Shown: positions 26,198 through 36,159, counted from the stretch's first letter. The stretch: DNA of 49,544 nt from an uncultured Gammaproteobacteria bacterium (GCA_913065025.1 CAJYAP010000001.1:1-49544); one strand, 5' to 3'. Notes: generated by a model not told the origin, from the letters alone. Made by a program: numbers and translations.

Positions 26198-27524
26198 ACA
26201 ATTTTTTAGAAAACAAACATTTAAAATTTATTTATTGATATTGCCGCTAGTATTGTCAAATCAAATATCTTTTGGTAATGATGAAGTTAACTACTCGGGA
26301 CCCGGTGATGACAAGAACGGTTATGATTCGAGGGATTACACAACTAACTCTCTAAGTCTTGAAGATAGAAAAGGTAAAAAAGCAGATATAATCAAATATG
26401 TAACAATAAAACAATTAGGTTTGCCAGAATTAAAAATCCCACAAAATAATAAAATTACAAGAGAAAAAATAGAATTAGGTAAAAAACTTTTCTTTGACAG
26501 AAGGTTGTCATTAAACAATACAATGTCTTGTGGTATGTGTCACGTTCCCGAACAAGGTTTTACTAATAATGAAATAAAAACTGCAGTTGGTATTGAGGGT
26601 AGGTCAAATCTAAGAAATACTCCAACTCTTCTCAATGTAGCTTTTAATAAATTTTTATTTCATGACGCACGAGAATTTTCTCTTGAAAATCAAGTTTGGC
26701 AGCCCGTACTAGCACATTCAGAAATGGCTATGCCATCATTTGGCTTTACAATAAAGAAATTAGAGCTTATACCAGGATATAAAAAACTTTTTAATGAGGC
26801 TTTCCCAGGAGAAGGAATTAATATGGAAACTTTTGGAAAAGCCGTTGCAAGTTATGAGCGATCTCTGATATCTGGCAACTCAGATTTTGATAAATGGTAT
26901 TTTGGTGGAAATAAAAATGCCGTAGATGAAAATGTAAAAAAGGGCTTCGAGGTTTTTAGTGGTAAAGGTGGTTGCGTAAGCTGTCATACAGTTGGTAAGA
27001 ACGAGGCACTTTTTTTTGATAATAAACTTCATAATACTGGTATTGGTTATGCTGAATCTATGGGTATATTAAAAAAAATAAAAACAAAAGTTCAGCTTGC
27101 ACCAGGCGAGTATGTAGAAGTTGATAACAAGATAATAAAAAGCGTTAATCAACAAAAAAAGAATAATGATTTAGGTTTGTACACAATAACAGAAAATCCA
27201 GAGCACAGGTGGCTTTTTAAAACTCCAACCTTAAGAAACATCTCTTTAACTGCGCCATACATGCATAATGGTATCTTTAGCACTTTAGATGATGTCATAA
27301 AATTTTATGATGAAGGTGGTTTCAAAAATGAATTACTTAGTCCAATGATAAAAAAATTAGATCTCACGCAAGAAGAAAAAAATAATTTAAAAATATTTTT
27401 AAAATCATTAGTCGGCGATAATATAAATATTTTAATTGCTGACGCTCTATCAACTCCAGTAGGAGATTTAACTAAAGACGACCCTAATTGGGCAAATGAT
27501 ACAGATATGGGTTATGATAATTAA
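26190..27524 (+). CDS. MauG-like di-haem cytochrome c (cytochrome c peroxidase family)
   Basis: A 444-residue exported protein with a hydrophobic signal at 11-28. Two haem c sites are visible: C114-G-M-C117-H118 and C262-V-S-C265-H266. Family segments include LGKKLFFDRRLS, RNTPTLLN, FHDAR, SYERSLISGNSDFDKW, FKTPTLRNISLTAPYMHNG and the C-terminal LKSL. The fold is that of bacterial di-haem peroxidases. MauG-like members make post-translational modifications, and in mto clusters such a protein accompanies MtoX. It could process MtoX or remove the peroxide that MtoX forms. Haem attachment would depend on the ccm operon at 36.3-42.3 kb. Confidence 0.9.
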   Translation: MSEQFFRKQTFKIYLLILPLVLSNQISFGNDEVNYSGPGDDKNGYDSRDYTTNSLSLEDRKGKKADIIKYVTIKQLGLPELKIPQNNKITREKIELGKKLFFDRRLSLNNTMSCGMCHVPEQGFTNNEIKTAVGIEGRSNLRNTPTLLNVAFNKFLFHDAREFSLENQVWQPVLAHSEMAMPSFGFTIKKLELIPGYKKLFNEAFPGEGINMETFGKAVASYERSLISGNSDFDKWYFGGNKNAVDENVKKGFEVFSGKGGCVSCHTVGKNEALFFDNKLHNTGIGYAESMGILKKIKTKVQLAPGEYVEVDNKIIKSVNQQKKNNDLGLYTITENPEHRWLFKTPTLRNISLTAPYMHNGIFSTLDDVIKFYDEGGFKNELLSPMIKKLDLTQEEKNNLKIFLKSLVGDNINILIADALSTPVGDLTKDDPNWANDTDMGYDN

Positions 27525-27525
27525 T

Positions 27526-28038
27526 ATGAAAGCAATATTTAATTTAACACCTCTTTTTTTTGTTATGCTTATTTCGTGTTCAGATATGAAAGATGCACCA
27601 ATGGATAAAGTTTCTAAAAATTTTATCGCTACCTATAACTTGCCAAATCTAGATGGAGAATACGTTAACTCGAATGACTTTCTTGGCTCATATATTCTTG
27701 TTAATTTTTGGGCTACTTGGTGCACTCCATGTGTTAAAGAATTACCTTCACTTAATAATTTATATAATATATTTAAGGATAAAAAAAATTTTAATATGAT
27801 TGCAATTAATATAGGTCAAAATAAGGAAGTTATTGAAAAGTTCTTTATAGAGAAATCTTCAAAAATTGATTTTACTGTTCTTCTTGATGAAAATATGGAG
27901 TTATCAGATTGGAATGTTCAAGCAATACCAACAACTTTTCTGGTTAATGATAAAGGCAGAGTTATATATAAGATAGAAGGTGAAAAAGAGTGGGATAGCT
28001 CTGAATTCACCTCATTCATTAACTCTATTATTAAATAA
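27526..28038 (+). CDS. TlpA-like thioredoxin-fold lipoprotein
   Basis: The start chosen is ATG at 27526, 1 bp after the mauG stop, because it begins a proper lipoprotein signal (FFVMLISC, lipid Cys18); the frame extends upstream to 27496 inside mauG without a better start. The 170-residue protein has FWATWCTPC with C66 and C69, then KELPSLNNLY and the cis-Pro region AIPTTFLVNDKG. It is a membrane-anchored periplasmic thiol reductant, likely keeping Sco or MtoX cysteines or copper sites reduced. It ends the mto cluster. Confidence 0.88.
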   Translation: MKAIFNLTPLFFVMLISCSDMKDAPMDKVSKNFIATYNLPNLDGEYVNSNDFLGSYILVNFWATWCTPCVKELPSLNNLYNIFKDKKNFNMIAINIGQNKEVIEKFFIEKSSKIDFTVLLDENMELSDWNVQAIPTTFLVNDKGRVIYKIEGEKEWDSSEFTSFINSIIK

Positions 28039-28047
28039 AATAGTAAA

Positions 28048-28320
28048 TTATTCGGAAGTTGTTGGATCAATAGTTTTTGTTATCGCGCTTATTTTATTTG
28101 CTGGGAAACCACCTTCTTTTGCATGTTCTTTTATTAGTTCTTCATTAGGAGCAATATAAACACAGTAAACCTTATCTTTCGTTACATAGCTTTCTACCCA
28201 TTGAATTTCTGTGCCAAGCTTCTTTAAGACTGAGCATGATTTTTGTGAAATTCCTTGAAGTTCATCTGTGGTCAAAGATCCAGCATCATTAATATCTCTT
28301 TCAATTATAAATTTAGGCAT
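28048..28320 (-). CDS. DUF4242 domain protein
   Basis: A 90-residue protein with a ferredoxin-like beta-alpha-beta pattern (MPKFIIERDIN, EIQWVESYVTKDKVYCVYIA, HAKEGGFPANKISAI) typical of DUF4242. A Streptomyces relative (SCO4226) binds nickel; the usual His in HAKEGGFP is present. A run of G (complement of TTCCCCCTT) before the ATG is a strong ribosome site. Single gene on the minus strand, convergent with the mto cluster. Function unknown. Confidence 0.8.
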   Translation of the reverse strand: MPKFIIERDINDAGSLTTDELQGISQKSCSVLKKLGTEIQWVESYVTKDKVYCVYIAPNEELIKEHAKEGGFPANKISAITKTIDPTTSE

Positions 28321-28359
28321 TTTTCCCCCTTAAAGTAAATTAGTTATAATTATTGCTTT

Positions 28360-29046
28360 TTAGTCGTCACCACCCATGAATGCAGCTAATATATGTAATA
28401 GACTTGTAAATAGATTATATATTGATATGTAAAGTGTTACAGTAGCCATTACATAGTTATCTTCCCCTCCATGAATTATTGCGCTTGTCTGAAACAAAAT
28501 TAACCCACACATAAGAAGAGCAAATAAGCTTGAAATACCTAACATCATTAGTGGGAAATAGTATCCCATCATTGATGAAATAAGAAGTATTATGCTTGCA
28601 ACAAAGGCTAATATGATGCCTGATGTAACAAAACCACCCATGAAGCTAAAATCTTTTTTAGTATAGTTAACATATGCCGATAAAGATAAAAAAATAGTTC
28701 CTGTTAGTAGTAAAGCTGTTGCAACAATTTCTGACCCGTTACTAAGACTGTTCATATATATGTTTAAAATAGGGCCAAGCGTGAAGCCAAGGACTCCTGT
28801 TAGGCAGAAAACCCAAAAAATACCCGAAGCATTGTTCTTATTTTTAGCAGTTAAATAAAGTGTAATAAAATATAATCCAAGCGTTATAAATGGATTAACA
28901 ACAGAAATATTCATCATATAGCTTACAAAAGCAGAAAAAGCACTAAATAATAGTGTCATTGATAAAAGTATGTAAGTATTCTTAAGAACTTTGTTTGTAA
29001 CAACTGTTCTTGCTTGTCCTCTAAGTGTTGTATTGCTATTATTCAT
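28360..29046 (-). CDS. Bax inhibitor-1 family membrane protein (YccA/YbhL-like)
   Basis: A 228-residue protein with seven hydrophobic segments and a charged N-terminus ending in [16 protein letters not shown], which fits the gammaproteobacterial YccA group. The late [21 protein letters not shown] is the family's conserved C-terminal helix (IYLDFINLF in relatives). E. coli YccA modulates FtsH proteolysis, and other members leak calcium. GGAG sits eight bases before the ATG. It is transcribed away from tRNA-Ser(UGA). Confidence 0.9.
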   Translation of the reverse strand: MNNSNTTLRGQARTVVTNKVLKNTYILLSMTLLFSAFSAFVSYMMNISVVNPFITLGLYFITLYLTAKNKNNASGIFWVFCLTGVLGFTLGPILNIYMNSLSNGSEIVATALLLTGTIFLSLSAYVNYTKKDFSFMGGFVTSGIILAFVASIILLISSMMGYYFPLMMLGISSLFALLMCGLILFQTSAIIHGGEDNYVMATVTLYISIYNLFTSLLHILAAFMGGDD

Positions 29047-29127
29047 ATATAGGCTCCATGATTAATTTTTATATACATTAACGTTTTATAGCTTATTTGT
29101 AAATATAAACAAATGACCTTTTTATGT

Positions 29128-29215
<88 letters not shown>

Positions 29216-29242
29216 TTATTAGTAGAAAAACTGGAGGAATAA

Positions 29243-29386
29243 ATGATGATGATAATCTTAACAATAATATGCATAGTTATTATGTTGATTTTGTTTTCTA
29301 TAAGTAAAAGCTTAGATTCATTAAATGAGCAATTGGATCAAATTGTAGAAACTAATAAAAAGTTAGTTGAAAACACAAAAAAATAA
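29243..29386 (+). CDS. Small single-pass membrane peptide (47 residues)
   Basis: A short open frame right after tRNA-Ser(UGA). GGAGG ends five bases before the first of three consecutive ATG codons. The peptide is [20 protein letters not shown] (a membrane helix) followed by a charged helix with regular Leu/Ile spacing ([20 protein letters not shown]) and a Lys-rich end. Size and topology recall small membrane peptides with a cytoplasmic coiled coil. Function unknown. The good ribosome site and clear amphipathic pattern support a real gene. Confidence 0.65.
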   Translation: MMMIILTIICIVIMLILFSISKSLDSLNEQLDQIVETNKKLVENTKK

Positions 29387-29419
29387 TTCTGAATAATATA
29401 TATTTATAAAATATATAAC

Positions 29420-29815
29420 TTACGTCTGTAAATAGTCATCTATAATTCCAATTTTTTTCATCCATTCCTTAAAACCACCTTTCATGTGAGATACTTTACT
29501 ATATCCCATATCTTTAAGAGTTTTTGATGATAAGGCAGATCTAGCACCTGAGTGACAATACAAGACAATATTTTTTTCTTTATCAAAAAATTCTTTATAG
29601 TATTCACAAGTGGGATCTGCAAAAAACTCAAGATGTCCTCTTGATGCATGATAAGATCCTGGAATAATCCCATTTTCTACAAGTTCTGATGTGTCTCTTA
29701 AATCAATAATATGAACGTTATTAAGCTTTAACATACTTTTAACATCATCAACTGATAGCTCTTCTAGATCTCTTTTTGCTAATTTAACCATTTCTTTAGC
29801 TGTAATATTAACCAT
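29420..29815 (-). CDS. Rhodanese-like sulfurtransferase domain protein
   Basis: A single rhodanese domain of 131 residues. HIIDLRDTSELVENGIIPGS at 35-54 and the active loop LYCHSGARSAL with Cys87 are present, followed by MGYSKVSHMKGGFKEW, the usual family end. It may handle sulfane sulfur, which would suit the sulfide-producing MtoX in the same region, but the family is very broad. Cytosolic, no signal peptide. A monocistronic minus-strand gene. Confidence 0.9.
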   Translation of the reverse strand: MVNITAKEMVKLAKRDLEELSVDDVKSMLKLNNVHIIDLRDTSELVENGIIPGSYHASRGHLEFFADPTCEYYKEFFDKEKNIVLYCHSGARSALSSKTLKDMGYSKVSHMKGGFKEWMKKIGIIDDYLQT

Positions 29816-29940
29816 AATTTTTATACCTTAATATGTTTAGACTATAGTATTATATAATTATTCTTATGTTAGATGTATTTTTTGTACTAATGTTAATATT
29901 TAATAATACTTTAAATGTCCTTATTGTGGAATAGAATATT

Positions 29941-30978
29941 ATGAGGTTAGGAAAAATAATAGTTGATATTGATGGCTTAGATTTATCTAAAAATGATATT
30001 GACTTATTACAACACCCTTTTGTAGGTGGCGTAATTTTATTTGCAAGAAATTTTTTATCAGTAGATCAAATAATAAATCTTATTGAGAGTATTAAACAAA
30101 TAAGATCTCCCTCTTTAATAATTTATGTAGATCAGGAAGGTGGAAGGGTTCAAAGGTTTAAAGAAGAAATGACAGTACTTCCAGCAATCAGTATGTTAGG
30201 TGAAAAATATAAAAATGACGGCGAGGATTCATTAATCCTATCAAAAGAACTTGGATGGCTAATAGGGTATGAATTGAGATGTATCGGTATAGACGTTAAT
30301 ACAGCACCCGTTCTAGACATAAACTATAATAGAAGTAATGTTATGCAAGGCAGATGTTTTTCTGAAGACCCTAAAAAAGTTAGTCTTTTATCAGAGGCAT
30401 TTATAATTGGGACCAAACAAAGTGGAATTTCAAGTATATGTAAACATTATCCAGGACATGGTTATGCAAAAACAGATTCACATATTGAATTACCCCAGGA
30501 TAATAGAGGTCTAAAAACGATATTTAACGATGATTTAATGCCTTATAAAAAGGCAATAAAACTTGGGATTGAAGGAATAATGACATCTCATGTACTATAT
30601 AAAAACATAGATCAGTATCCACCGACACTGTCTAGTAAATGGTTACAGATATTAAAAAATGATTTAAGATATAAAGGATTAATATTTTCAGATGATTTAA
30701 GTATGAATGCTTTAAAAGATTTTGGTGATATAGAAGATAATGTATTAAAATCTTTAGAGGTTGGGTGTGATTGCATATTTATATGTAACAATAGAAAAAA
30801 AGTTGAGCATATTTTAGATAACTTAGTTTTAGATATGAGCGACGATATTAGTAATAAACTTATAAATTTAAGTCGCAATAGAATTAAAGATAATTTTAAA
30901 ATAAATAAAAGAAGATTGTCTGTTATAAATAATTTAAAAAAAATAGCTGATAAAAAACAAATTGAAATTAAATTGTAA
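29941..30978 (+). CDS. nagZ: Beta-N-acetylhexosaminidase NagZ
   Basis: Cytosolic glycoside hydrolase family 3 enzyme of murein recycling that removes GlcNAc from 1,6-anhydro-muropeptides. Visible: GGVILFARN, DQEGGRVQRF, the family motif KHYPGHGYAKTDSH with the catalytic Asp-His pair (TDSH), and FSDDLSMNAL with the nucleophile Asp. 345 residues, E. coli NagZ has 341. It takes the products of transglycosylases such as MltF. mscS follows after 5 bp, so the two are probably cotranscribed. Confidence 0.95.
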   Translation: MRLGKIIVDIDGLDLSKNDIDLLQHPFVGGVILFARNFLSVDQIINLIESIKQIRSPSLIIYVDQEGGRVQRFKEEMTVLPAISMLGEKYKNDGEDSLILSKELGWLIGYELRCIGIDVNTAPVLDINYNRSNVMQGRCFSEDPKKVSLLSEAFIIGTKQSGISSICKHYPGHGYAKTDSHIELPQDNRGLKTIFNDDLMPYKKAIKLGIEGIMTSHVLYKNIDQYPPTLSSKWLQILKNDLRYKGLIFSDDLSMNALKDFGDIEDNVLKSLEVGCDCIFICNNRKKVEHILDNLVLDMSDDISNKLINLSRNRIKDNFKINKRRLSVINNLKKIADKKQIEIKL

Positions 30979-30983
30979 AAAAA

Positions 30984-32045
30984 ATGGAAAATATACTTCA
31001 AGAATATAATTTAGATCACTGGCTTATAAAGTTTGTATTAATTATATTTATAATAATTTTTATAAATATAACGACCAGAATAATTTTAAATACTTTAAAA
31101 AAACAATTTAGTAAAACAAATAATGTCTGGGACGACTGTATAATAAATTCAATATACAAGCCTTTTACAATGCTAGTTTGGATACTTGGTATAGTATTTA
31201 CACTTGAAGCTTTTAATAATGATTTAAAAATATTTAATATATCTAGTGATTTTTTAATTAATTTGAAAAGAGCTGGAATAATATTTGTTATTGCATTATT
31301 TTTAAATAATCTTTCAAGAAATCTTCAAGAAGTTATAGTTTTAAATAATAAGAATAATAACGTTGATGTTGATGAGGCTACATATGAAGCAATAACAAAG
31401 ATAGTAAGACTATCAATAATTATTACATCTGGTTTAATAATTTTACAAACTTTTGGTTTTAGTATTTCTGGAGTATTAGCATTTGGAGGGATCGGAGGAG
31501 TGGCAGTAGGCTTTGCTGCTAAAGATATGCTAGCTAACTTCTTTGGCGGTTTGATGATTTACTTAGATAGGCCTTTTAGAAAAGGAGATTGGATAAGATC
31601 GCCAGACAGAGAACTTGAAGGGACAGTTGAAAATATTGGTTGGAGGCAAACTTCTATTAGAAATTTTAGAAAAAATGTAATTTATATACCAAACTCTGTG
31701 TTCATGAATATAATAGTGGAAAACCCATCAAGAATGACTCATAGGAGAATTCGAGAAGTAATTGGTCTTAGGTATAAAGATCTTCCAAAAATGATAAATA
31801 TAGTTGATGAAGTTAAAACAATGATAACAAACCATAATGAAATAGATCATAGTCAAACCACAATTGTTAATTTTGATAGCTATAATGATAGTTCAATAGA
31901 TTTTTTCATTATAACTTATGCGAAAACAACTCAATGGGTTAAGTACCATGAAATAAAACAAGATGTATTAATGAAGATTGGAAAAATAATAGAAAAAAAT
32001 AATGCAGAAATAGCTTTCCCAACCAGGGTCGAATTAAGAGAATAA
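30984..32045 (+). CDS. Mechanosensitive ion channel MscS family protein
   Basis: A 353-residue membrane protein with four or five hydrophobic segments in the first 180 residues. The pore helix is clear: GVLAFGGIGGVAVGFAAKD, the Gly/Ala-packed TM3 of MscS, followed by LANFFGGLMIYLDRPFRKGD and the beta domain (VENIGWRQTSIRN, YIPNSVF). It releases solutes on hypo-osmotic shock. The usual size is about 280-400. It ends 2 bp from the convergent csiV. Confidence 0.93.
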   Translation: MENILQEYNLDHWLIKFVLIIFIIIFINITTRIILNTLKKQFSKTNNVWDDCIINSIYKPFTMLVWILGIVFTLEAFNNDLKIFNISSDFLINLKRAGIIFVIALFLNNLSRNLQEVIVLNNKNNNVDVDEATYEAITKIVRLSIIITSGLIILQTFGFSISGVLAFGGIGGVAVGFAAKDMLANFFGGLMIYLDRPFRKGDWIRSPDRELEGTVENIGWRQTSIRNFRKNVIYIPNSVFMNIIVENPSRMTHRRIREVIGLRYKDLPKMINIVDEVKTMITNHNEIDHSQTTIVNFDSYNDSSIDFFIITYAKTTQWVKYHEIKQDVLMKIGKIIEKNNAEIAFPTRVELRE

Positions 32046-32047
32046 TA

Positions 32048-32728
32048 TTAAAAATCTTTAATTTTTTCTATTTTGATAATTAACCCAAAGTTATCTCTAT
32101 CAATATAAGTAGTTTTATTTAGTTTTATTTTTTGTGAAATTTTATATTTTTTTGATACTAAGATATCTTTTTCAAAAAAACCAGGTGATTTCATTTTCAT
32201 TCGCTCTAATAAATTTAAATTTATTTTAAAGAACTTATTCTTTGTAATATTAATATAACCTTCATATTTAGTAATTTTACCTAATCCAATTATATCTATG
32301 TCAATAAGATCTATATCTTCATTTATAATTTCTTCACTATAATCATATCCATTTTTAATTTTAACATTTAAAATATCATTAAAATTTTGAATCCACTCTA
32401 AATGAGTAATTATTTTTATATTATTATCAGCTTCTATTGCCTTAATATATTCTTTGAATGTTTCAAGTTTGTAATCTTTTTCATACTTCACACATGATTG
32501 GTCTTTATTTATTAGACAATTATTTGAATTTATTTTTATACTATCATTATCAAAAAATTTTTCATTAACATGACTTTTATTATAGGCTAAATTGTTTGAG
32601 AAATTATGTTCGATTAGAATTATCTTAACCTGATATAAATCTGAATTTTCATTATTTACATCATTTGCAAAAGATTCACTAATCAATATAAGTAATATTA
32701 AAAAGCTTTTTATAAATTTTTTTTTCAT
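32048..32728 (-). CDS. csiV: CsiV-like periplasmic peptidoglycan-binding protein
   Basis: A 226-residue exported protein (signal MKKKFIKSFLILLILISESFA). It is poorly conserved, but it follows the CsiV pattern: an N-terminal VKIILIEH strand, an ITHLEWIQ region, GYINITKNKFFKINLNL near the middle, and a C-terminal KLNKTTYIDRDNFGLIIKI corresponding to the family's H-Y-x-D-x-P-x-F-G end. In gammaproteobacteria csiV sits directly after mfd, as here, with a 4-bp overlap. Vibrio CsiV activates the LpoA-PBP1A pathway and responds to D-amino acids. Confidence 0.72.
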   Translation of the reverse strand: MKKKFIKSFLILLILISESFANDVNNENSDLYQVKIILIEHNFSNNLAYNKSHVNEKFFDNDSIKINSNNCLINKDQSCVKYEKDYKLETFKEYIKAIEADNNIKIITHLEWIQNFNDILNVKIKNGYDYSEEIINEDIDLIDIDIIGLGKITKYEGYINITKNKFFKINLNLLERMKMKSPGFFEKDILVSKKYKISQKIKLNKTTYIDRDNFGLIIKIEKIKDF

Positions 32729-35700
32729 AATATTTTATTAATAATATCTGCAATGACAATTTTTTTATCTCTCATATTGCTAAAATTCTTTTTATAAATT
32801 AGGGTATCTTCTTTTTTAAAAGATACGTTATTATGACTATTATTTATAAATTTTAATAGTTTTTCATGATTTATCTTTGTATCTTTTTGAAATGCTATTC
32901 TAAGTGTATTTTTAGTTACTATTAATTTCTTTACTCCTATTCTTGAATACTTGATCTTCATTTTCGTTATATCTACCAGGTTATTTATTTCGTCTGGTAT
33001 ATTGCCAAATCGGTTAATCAATTCTATTATAATATTGTCAAGCTGATTAGAATTTTCAGCATTAGATATCTTTTTATACATTATTAGTCTTTGATTAATA
33101 TCATTTATGTATTCTTCAGGTATTAGCGCTATTTCATTAATATCAACTTCAGTTATAGCGTCTAATGGATTATCGAAATTTGGAATTATCCCAGATTTTA
33201 AAGATGATATAGCCTTAGAAAGTATTCTGTTGTATAACGAGAATCCAATTTCTTGTATTTCACCACTTTGCGACTCCCCTAAAAGAGCTCCAGCACCTCT
33301 TATCTCTAAATCTCTTGACGCTATAGAAAATCCTGAGCCAAGATCTTCCATGTTTTCTAGTGCTTGTAGCCTTTTTTTAGCATTTTCTGTAATACGATTT
33401 CTATCTGGAACTAATAAATAACAAAATGCTTGTTTATTACTTCTGCCAACTCTACCTCTTATTTGGTGGAGTTGTGATAAACCAAATTTATCCGCTTTAT
33501 TAATAATTATTGTATTTGCATTAGCTATATCTATGCCATTTTCAATTATAGTGGTAGACAATAATATATTAAATTTTTTATTATAAAATTCTAAAATAAT
33601 TTTTTCTAGTTGAGTAGAGCTCATTTGAGCATGTGCAATTTTAATGGTGTAAGAAGGCATTAATTCTTGAAGCTCATTATAAATTAAATTAATATCATTA
33701 ACTCTATTATGTAAAAAAAAAATCTGTCCACCACGATTAATTTCTCTGTCGCACGCTTCTTTTATTACTGAATTTTTCCAATCTGATGTATATGTTTTAA
33801 TTGGCATTCTATTTTCTGGAGATGTAGCAATAATACTTAAATCTCTTAAACCGCCCAAGGACATATTTAATGTTCTTGGTATTGGGGTTGCTGTCAACGT
33901 AAGTACATTTATTTCATTTCTAAGTTTTTTTAAAAACTCTTTATGTTTAACTCCAAATTTTTGCTCTTCGTCGATGATCAAAAGACCTAAAGATTTATAG
34001 TTAATGTCTTTCTGTATTACTCTATGAGTTCCTATTATTATATTACAGTCGCCAGAATTGATTTCAGAAATAATTTTTTCTTGTTCTTTTTTTGTTTTAA
34101 ATCTTGATAAGCATCTTATTTTAAAAGGCCAATTTTTAAATCTCGAACTAAAAGTTTTCTCATGTTGCTCAGCCAACAATGTCGTAGGTGCTAAAACTAC
34201 AATTTGTTTAAAATTTGAAGCGCATATAAAAGCTGCTCTTAATGCTATTTCAGTTTTTCCAAACCCAACATCACCACAGACCAATCTATCCATTAATTTT
34301 TCTGAAGTTAGATCTTTGATAACATCATCAATAGCGTTTAACTGGTCATCTGTTTCGTCGTAAATAAATTCACTCGTAAATTGACTATATTCAAATTCAT
34401 TAATATTGTATTTTAAAGTTTTTCTTAATGCTCTTTTAGCATTTATTTCTAATAATTCTGCTGCTACGTCGTAAGCTTTTTTGGTAGCTTTTTTCTTTGC
34501 TTTATTCCATGAAAAGCCACCTAATTTATGAAGTGGTGCTGTTTCATCTTCAACAGTGTTGTATTTATTCACCAAATGCAATGATGATACTGGCACATAT
34601 AATTTATCATTATCTTCATACAGTATTGTCAAGTATTCGTTTGAAATCCCACTAGTTTGTAGGTATTTTAAACCGTTATACCTGCCAATCCCATGCACCT
34701 CATGAACAACTGGAGCTCCAATTTCTAGATTCTTAAGTTGATCAATAAAAAATGATGATTTAGACTTTTTTCTATTACTATGCTGTACAATTTTTTCTTT
34801 TATTATATTACTAGAATTTATAAAGGATAATGATAGCTCGTTTATTTTATAAGATTCTTTAAGATAGCCCTCAATGATATAAAGACTTCGTTCATCAAAA
34901 TTAATTTCATTTAATGAATTAATAATTTTATATGTAATTTTGTGACTTTTAAATATATCTTCAAACTGTAATATTTTCTTATTATTATCACAAAATAGTA
35001 TTACACATGATAATTTTTTAATATAGAGGCGTAAGTCATCAACAGGATTATCAAGATAAGGCTTAATAGATATATCGGGAACTGCTGAAATATCAAAATT
35101 ATATGAATCTTTATTTAGGTTTTTAATCTTATGAATTTTAAATATATTTTTATCATTAATTTGTTTGTAAAGAAATGAGTTTTCTAAGTATAAAATACTT
35201 GGATTAAGAACTGTATCTCCGCTAAGTTCTAAATCCTGAAATTTTTCTTTAATTTTAGAGTCATGTTCATCAAGTCTTGAGTAGGCAACATTAAATAAAA
35301 ATATATTATTGATATCTGAAAAATAATCTATAAAAGATCCTGTGTTTTCAAATAACAATGGAAAAAAATTATTTAAACCTTGAGGAAGTAGCCCATTACT
35401 AATTCCAGAATAAATCTCATTATCATTAGGATTTCCCTCAAAAATTTCCCTAAATTTCTTTCTGAAATTAATAATATTATTTTCTTTAGTAATAATATTA
35501 CTCATAGGAACAATATATATATTCTCATCAATTAATGATCCATATGTCATTTGGTTATCTGTATTAAAATATTTTATTGTTTCAATGTTTATATCATCTA
35601 AATCTACCCTGATTGGTGAATTATAACCACCAGGGTATATATCGACTATAGATCCTCGTATTGAAAATTCTCCGTGAAAATTAACTTGTGGATTATTTAT

Positions 35701-36159
35701 ATAACCTATGTTTATAAGATTATTTTTTAAATCATCTAAATCTATATCCATTTTATTTTTTAATGTTATTGTTTCTTCTAAAATAACTTCTTTTGAAAGT
35801 AGTTTTTTGTGTAAATTTTTAATTGTTGTTATAACTATAATATTTTTTTTTGAAGATTTTAAATATCTAATAAGATTTAAATTTTTACTAGAACTAAGGT
35901 ATCTATCAGAATCAACCATATCGTATGGCATTTCTTCTGTGCCTGGAATAAATATTATTTCTTCGCTATCACTTAGTATTTTTAGTTCTTTATATAATCT
36001 TTCTGCTTCACTGTTATTTTCAGCAATAATAAGTTTTTTATTAAGTTTTTTAGAATTTATAAATAGTGAGTCTGAAGAGTAGCTAAGACCATCAAAAATA
36101 TTGGATTTTGTATTATTAAAGTATGTATCAACTTTAGTTTTTAATGATAATATGCTCAT
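32725..36159 (-). CDS. mfd: Transcription-repair coupling factor Mfd
   Basis: DNA translocase that removes stalled RNA polymerase and recruits UvrA. 1144 residues (E. coli 1148). An N-terminal UvrB-like part is followed by the RNA-polymerase-interaction domain (APVVHEVHGIGRYNGL and YLTILYEDNDKLYVPVSSL), the RecG-like helicase with Walker A CGDVGFGKTEIALRAA and DEEQ box (IIDEEQKFGVKH), LTATPIPRTL, and the TRG motif region (QLHQIRGRVGRSNKQAFCYL). A C-terminal D7 domain is present. The gene is complete. It is divergent from ccmA. Confidence 0.97.
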   Translation of the reverse strand: MSILSLKTKVDTYFNNTKSNIFDGLSYSSDSLFINSKKLNKKLIIAENNSEAERLYKELKILSDSEEIIFIPGTEEMPYDMVDSDRYLSSSKNLNLIRYLKSSKKNIIVITTIKNLHKKLLSKEVILEETITLKNKMDIDLDDLKNNLINIGYINNPQVNFHGEFSIRGSIVDIYPGGYNSPIRVDLDDINIETIKYFNTDNQMTYGSLIDENIYIVPMSNIITKENNIINFRKKFREIFEGNPNDNEIYSGISNGLLPQGLNNFFPLLFENTGSFIDYFSDINNIFLFNVAYSRLDEHDSKIKEKFQDLELSGDTVLNPSILYLENSFLYKQINDKNIFKIHKIKNLNKDSYNFDISAVPDISIKPYLDNPVDDLRLYIKKLSCVILFCDNNKKILQFEDIFKSHKITYKIINSLNEINFDERSLYIIEGYLKESYKINELSLSFINSSNIIKEKIVQHSNRKKSKSSFFIDQLKNLEIGAPVVHEVHGIGRYNGLKYLQTSGISNEYLTILYEDNDKLYVPVSSLHLVNKYNTVEDETAPLHKLGGFSWNKAKKKATKKAYDVAAELLEINAKRALRKTLKYNINEFEYSQFTSEFIYDETDDQLNAIDDVIKDLTSEKLMDRLVCGDVGFGKTEIALRAAFICASNFKQIVVLAPTTLLAEQHEKTFSSRFKNWPFKIRCLSRFKTKKEQEKIISEINSGDCNIIIGTHRVIQKDINYKSLGLLIIDEEQKFGVKHKEFLKKLRNEINVLTLTATPIPRTLNMSLGGLRDLSIIATSPENRMPIKTYTSDWKNSVIKEACDREINRGGQIFFLHNRVNDINLIYNELQELMPSYTIKIAHAQMSSTQLEKIILEFYNKKFNILLSTTIIENGIDIANANTIIINKADKFGLSQLHQIRGRVGRSNKQAFCYLLVPDRNRITENAKKRLQALENMEDLGSGFSIASRDLEIRGAGALLGESQSGEIQEIGFSLYNRILSKAISSLKSGIIPNFDNPLDAITEVDINEIALIPEEYINDINQRLIMYKKISNAENSNQLDNIIIELINRFGNIPDEINNLVDITKMKIKYSRIGVKKLIVTKNTLRIAFQKDTKINHEKLLKFINNSHNNVSFKKEDTLIYKKNFSNMRDKKIVIADIINKIL

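Noticed and set aside
33107-36082. Plus-strand open frames inside mfd
   Set aside because: Serine/phenylalanine-rich shadows of the mfd reading frame; mfd itself is complete and has all helicase motifs.
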